DNA from: CAZEQJ01 sp964514385
GTDB lineage: Bacteria > Bacteroidota > Bacteroidia > Cytophagales > Cyclobacteriaceae
Assembly (NCBI GenBank): GCA_964514385.1
Contig: CAZEQJ010000068.1
Coordinates: 1 to 6,166, forward strand
Direction: 5' to 3'
DNA: 6,166 nt
In this document: piece by piece, positions 4,113-6,166 of the stretch
Numbering within the stretch: the stretch's first letter is position 1
How the letters are laid out: the number at the start of each line of letters is the position of its first letter
Notes under the pieces: generated by a model
The model's input: only the letters and a program-made list of their open reading frames with translations
Database searches by the model: none
What the model was told of the DNA's origin: nothing
Made by a program: the position numbers and the translations under genes

Positions 4113-6017
4113 CTACTCATCCGTACCCTTCAGGTGCTCATCCAGGAAATCCTTTACCTTGCCGTACCCTTCCAGCTGGTTTTCTTTTTTCAGAAAGCCG
4201 TGGCCTTCGTCTTCAAAAATCATATATTCTACCGGTACGCCATTAGCACGGACGCCTGCCACGATTTCATCAGACTCCACCTGCAGTACCCGTACGTCGT
4301 TAGCGCCCTGCAATACCATCAGGGGTTTGGTGACGTTAGCGGCATGGAAGAGGGGCGAAATCTCATAGAGTCTCACGCTGTCTTCGGTAAACGGATCGCC
4401 CAGCTCATCATAAAGTGCCTTGCGCTGTGCCTCCCAGTAGGGTGGTATCGACTTCAGTGTACGCAGCCAGTTGGTTACTCCAAAAATGTTGACACCTACC
4501 TCAAACTCTTCCGGTGCAAAGGCCAGCGCTGCCATCACCATGTAGCCCCCATACGACCCTCCCATGATGCCGATCTTATCCGGATCTACCACACCCGTGC
4601 CGATGAGAAAGTCCTTGGCGGCAATACAATCTTTCAGGTCCTTATCGCCGTGGTTTTTATCGTCCATATGGAAAAATTCCTTGCCATAGCCGCTGCTGCC
4701 ACGGTTGTTTACCGCTATCACCGCATAGCCATGGTTGACATAGTACTGCACCATGGGGTTAAACCCTAAACGCGATTGGCCGCCGGGACCGCCATGTACC
4801 AATACCAACGCCGGTACTTTGTTTGAGGCCGACGCCTGCTTCGGCTGGTAATAGATGGCGGGTATTTCGAGCCCGTCAAAACTGGGATACCGTACTACCT
4901 TACCCTCTACGAGATGTTCCGCATTGATTTCAGGATTAAGCGTATTGGTAAGCCTTTTCAGGTCGCCGGTTTCAAAATCATAAAGGTATTTGTCACTGGG
5001 TGCTGACGATGTGGATACCGTAAGCAGAGCCTTTGTTTCACTCTCTGAAATATTAACACCGGAAATGCTGCCATCGGGAATTTCGGGCAGGGACACTTCT
5101 TCGCCCGTTTCCTGGTTGGTGATGATGACCGTGGTCTTTGCATCCTCGTTGATGCCGATCACCCGGTATTTTTCATTCCACGACACGTAGGCATACTGTA
5201 CATCCCAGTCCGTTTCAAATACCTTCTCAACCTCGCCGGTTTCGATGTTGCGTCGTGCCAGGTGGCTGAAATCCGATTCCTCGTTAGTGGTATAGTAGAG
5301 GTACTGGTTGTCGAGGCTGAAATACTGCGGACTGTAGGTGGCATCACCTTCATAGGGCGTGATATCTGTACGCTCACCCGTTTCATTATTTACCAGGTAC
5401 AGCTTGTTTTTAGCGTTTGAGATATTCTCAGACAACACGTAATAGCGCTCATTCGCCGATATAGCTGCTGCATTCAGTCCGTCGTTGTTCTGGTACATCA
5501 TCTCCCCGATGGGGGTTTCCTTGTCAAGTTCGGAAATCGCCATTTTATATACATCCATAAAACGGGGATCACGCTTATTGGACATCAGGTACATATTTTC
5601 CTTATCACGGCTCCAGCCGAGAAATGCATTGCGTGCTCCTTCTCCCGGTGTCAGGTTTTTAGACTGGCCGTTGGTATTCATCATATGAACCGTATAGTTT
5701 TCATTTCCCCCTTCATCGAAAGAAAAGATAAATCGGTTGCTGTTGGGGAAATAGGCATCTGCAAAATAGGACTCCTCGTCGGAGTTGGTGAGCTGTGTCT
5801 TTTCTCCTGTGGCGAGATCGATTTCAAATACATTGAAGATGCCAGTCTCATTGCTGCTGACCAGTATTTTCGTTTCATCCGGAGAAAAGGAGCCTCCGCT
5901 GATGCTGATATTGTCAAAAAACTGATCGACGGTATAGGATGGCATTGTTGTTTTTTCTTCCTGTGGTGCACATGCATACAAGAATAATATGGCTAATGGG
6001 GCAATAAGATTTTTCAT
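4113..6017 (-). CDS. S9-family prolyl oligopeptidase, lipoprotein
   Basis: A 634-residue serine peptidase. Residues 1-15 are a lipoprotein signal peptide with lipobox LYAC, so Cys16 would be lipidated and the enzyme anchored to a membrane facing the periplasm. Residues about 30-365 hold WD40/PD40-like beta-propeller repeats ('GGSFSPDETKILVSSNETG', 'DLATGEKTQLTNSDEESYF', 'NETGERTDITPYEGDATYS'). The alpha/beta-hydrolase domain spans about 370-630, with oxyanion-loop motif 'HGGPGG' (408-413), nucleophile Ser488 in 'GGSYGGY', Asp574 in 'GANDVRV' and His606 in 'DEGHGF'. The triad is complete and length is normal for the acylaminoacyl/dipeptidyl-peptidase-like branch of S9. It likely cleaves short peptides, often after proline, in nutrient scavenging; exact specificity cannot be read. 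The start ATG (6015-6017) gives a proper signal peptide. It ends just before the hairpin at 4066-4108. I see no strong consensus promoter in 6018-6166. Confidence 0.95.
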   Translation of the reverse strand: MKNLIAPLAILFLYACAPQEEKTTMPSYTVDQFFDNISISGGSFSPDETKILVSSNETGIFNVFEIDLATGEKTQLTNSDEESYFADAYFPNSNRFIFSFDEGGNENYTVHMMNTNGQSKNLTPGEGARNAFLGWSRDKENMYLMSNKRDPRFMDVYKMAISELDKETPIGEMMYQNNDGLNAAAISANERYYVLSENISNAKNKLYLVNNETGERTDITPYEGDATYSPQYFSLDNQYLYYTTNEESDFSHLARRNIETGEVEKVFETDWDVQYAYVSWNEKYRVIGINEDAKTTVIITNQETGEEVSLPEIPDGSISGVNISESETKALLTVSTSSAPSDKYLYDFETGDLKRLTNTLNPEINAEHLVEGKVVRYPSFDGLEIPAIYYQPKQASASNKVPALVLVHGGPGGQSRLGFNPMVQYYVNHGYAVIAVNNRGSSGYGKEFFHMDDKNHGDKDLKDCIAAKDFLIGTGVVDPDKIGIMGGSYGGYMVMAALAFAPEEFEVGVNIFGVTNWLRTLKSIPPYWEAQRKALYDELGDPFTEDSVRLYEISPLFHAANVTKPLMVLQGANDVRVLQVESDEIVAGVRANGVPVEYMIFEDEGHGFLKKENQLEGYGKVKDFLDEHLKGTDE

Positions 6018-6166
6018 AGCTGTGATTTATGTTGGTGAAAAATTGTGGCTGAATATAGTAAAAGGAGGTGAGAGTTGGAAGTTTGAAGCTATAGTCTTGT
6101 AGCTCATCGACAGTCTATGCCTGAATAGCGTTGACCGATTTATAATTATAGGTATTACTATTGTAT

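Noticed and set aside
4101..4769. 222-codon open frame on the plus strand opposite the peptidase gene
   Set aside because: It lies wholly antisense to the end of a clear S9 peptidase with intact catalytic motifs. The translation has no recognisable domain and looks like a shadow of coding bias.
5681..5987. Open frames of about 100 codons on both strands inside the first part of the peptidase gene
   Set aside because: They overlap the propeller region of a convincing gene and show no family features.
6061..6070. AAAGGAGGTG, a perfect match to the anti-Shine-Dalgarno complement, on the plus strand
   Set aside because: Every nearby start (TTG at 6075, ATG at 6118) meets a stop within a few codons, so there is no gene for it to serve.

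Overview
The window looks like chromosomal DNA from a Bacteroidota species, most likely of the Cytophagales type. This rests on family resemblance seen by eye: a peroxiredoxin / WCGNC-thioredoxin / small DUF6952-like operon, a 'LIYLTLSILWIFLSD' type PAS sensor, a DUF6090-like N-terminus ('YLLYAVGEITLVVIGA'), and two promoter candidates with the Bacteroidota pattern TTG...TAnnTTTG. No RNA genes, CRISPR arrays or insertion sequences were seen.

Layout, left to right. (1) 1-42, minus: the first 14 codons of a probable exported protein that runs off the window. (2) 183-1429, minus: a compact antioxidant operon read as peroxiredoxin (788-1429), thioredoxin-like protein (471-785) and a small acidic helical protein (236-490), closed by a strong intrinsic terminator at 183-214. 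(3) 1430-1679: an AT-rich divergent intergenic region with an inverted repeat and a possible promoter for the next gene. (4) 1680-2885, plus: a membrane-anchored PAS-PAS sensor with a histidine-kinase-like DHp helix pair but no ATPase domain. Its second membrane helix is broken by two in-frame TAA codons 18 nt apart, so it is either a recent pseudogene or now makes a soluble protein from the ATG at 1878. (5) 2934-3404, minus: a small secreted protein of unknown function, with a good promoter candidate. (6) 3492-3743, minus: a very short phage-tail-collar (MdpB-like) protein with its own promoter candidate. (7) 3910-4047, minus: a 45-residue membrane peptide that looks like the truncated N-terminus of a DUF6090 protein. 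(8) 4066-4108: a long perfect hairpin whose pairing works only in minus-strand RNA. (9) 4113-6017, minus: an S9-family prolyl oligopeptidase lipoprotein, followed upstream by about 150 bases with no gene.

Only the antioxidant operon is clearly a functional unit: the peroxiredoxin reduces peroxides and the neighbouring thioredoxin-like protein is its likely reductant (inference). The other genes look like independent units. The most notable items are the doubly interrupted sensor, its missing kinase domain, the hairpin after the peptidase gene, and the truncated DUF6090-like peptide next to that hairpin. I see no convincing evidence of a wholly new multi-gene system here.
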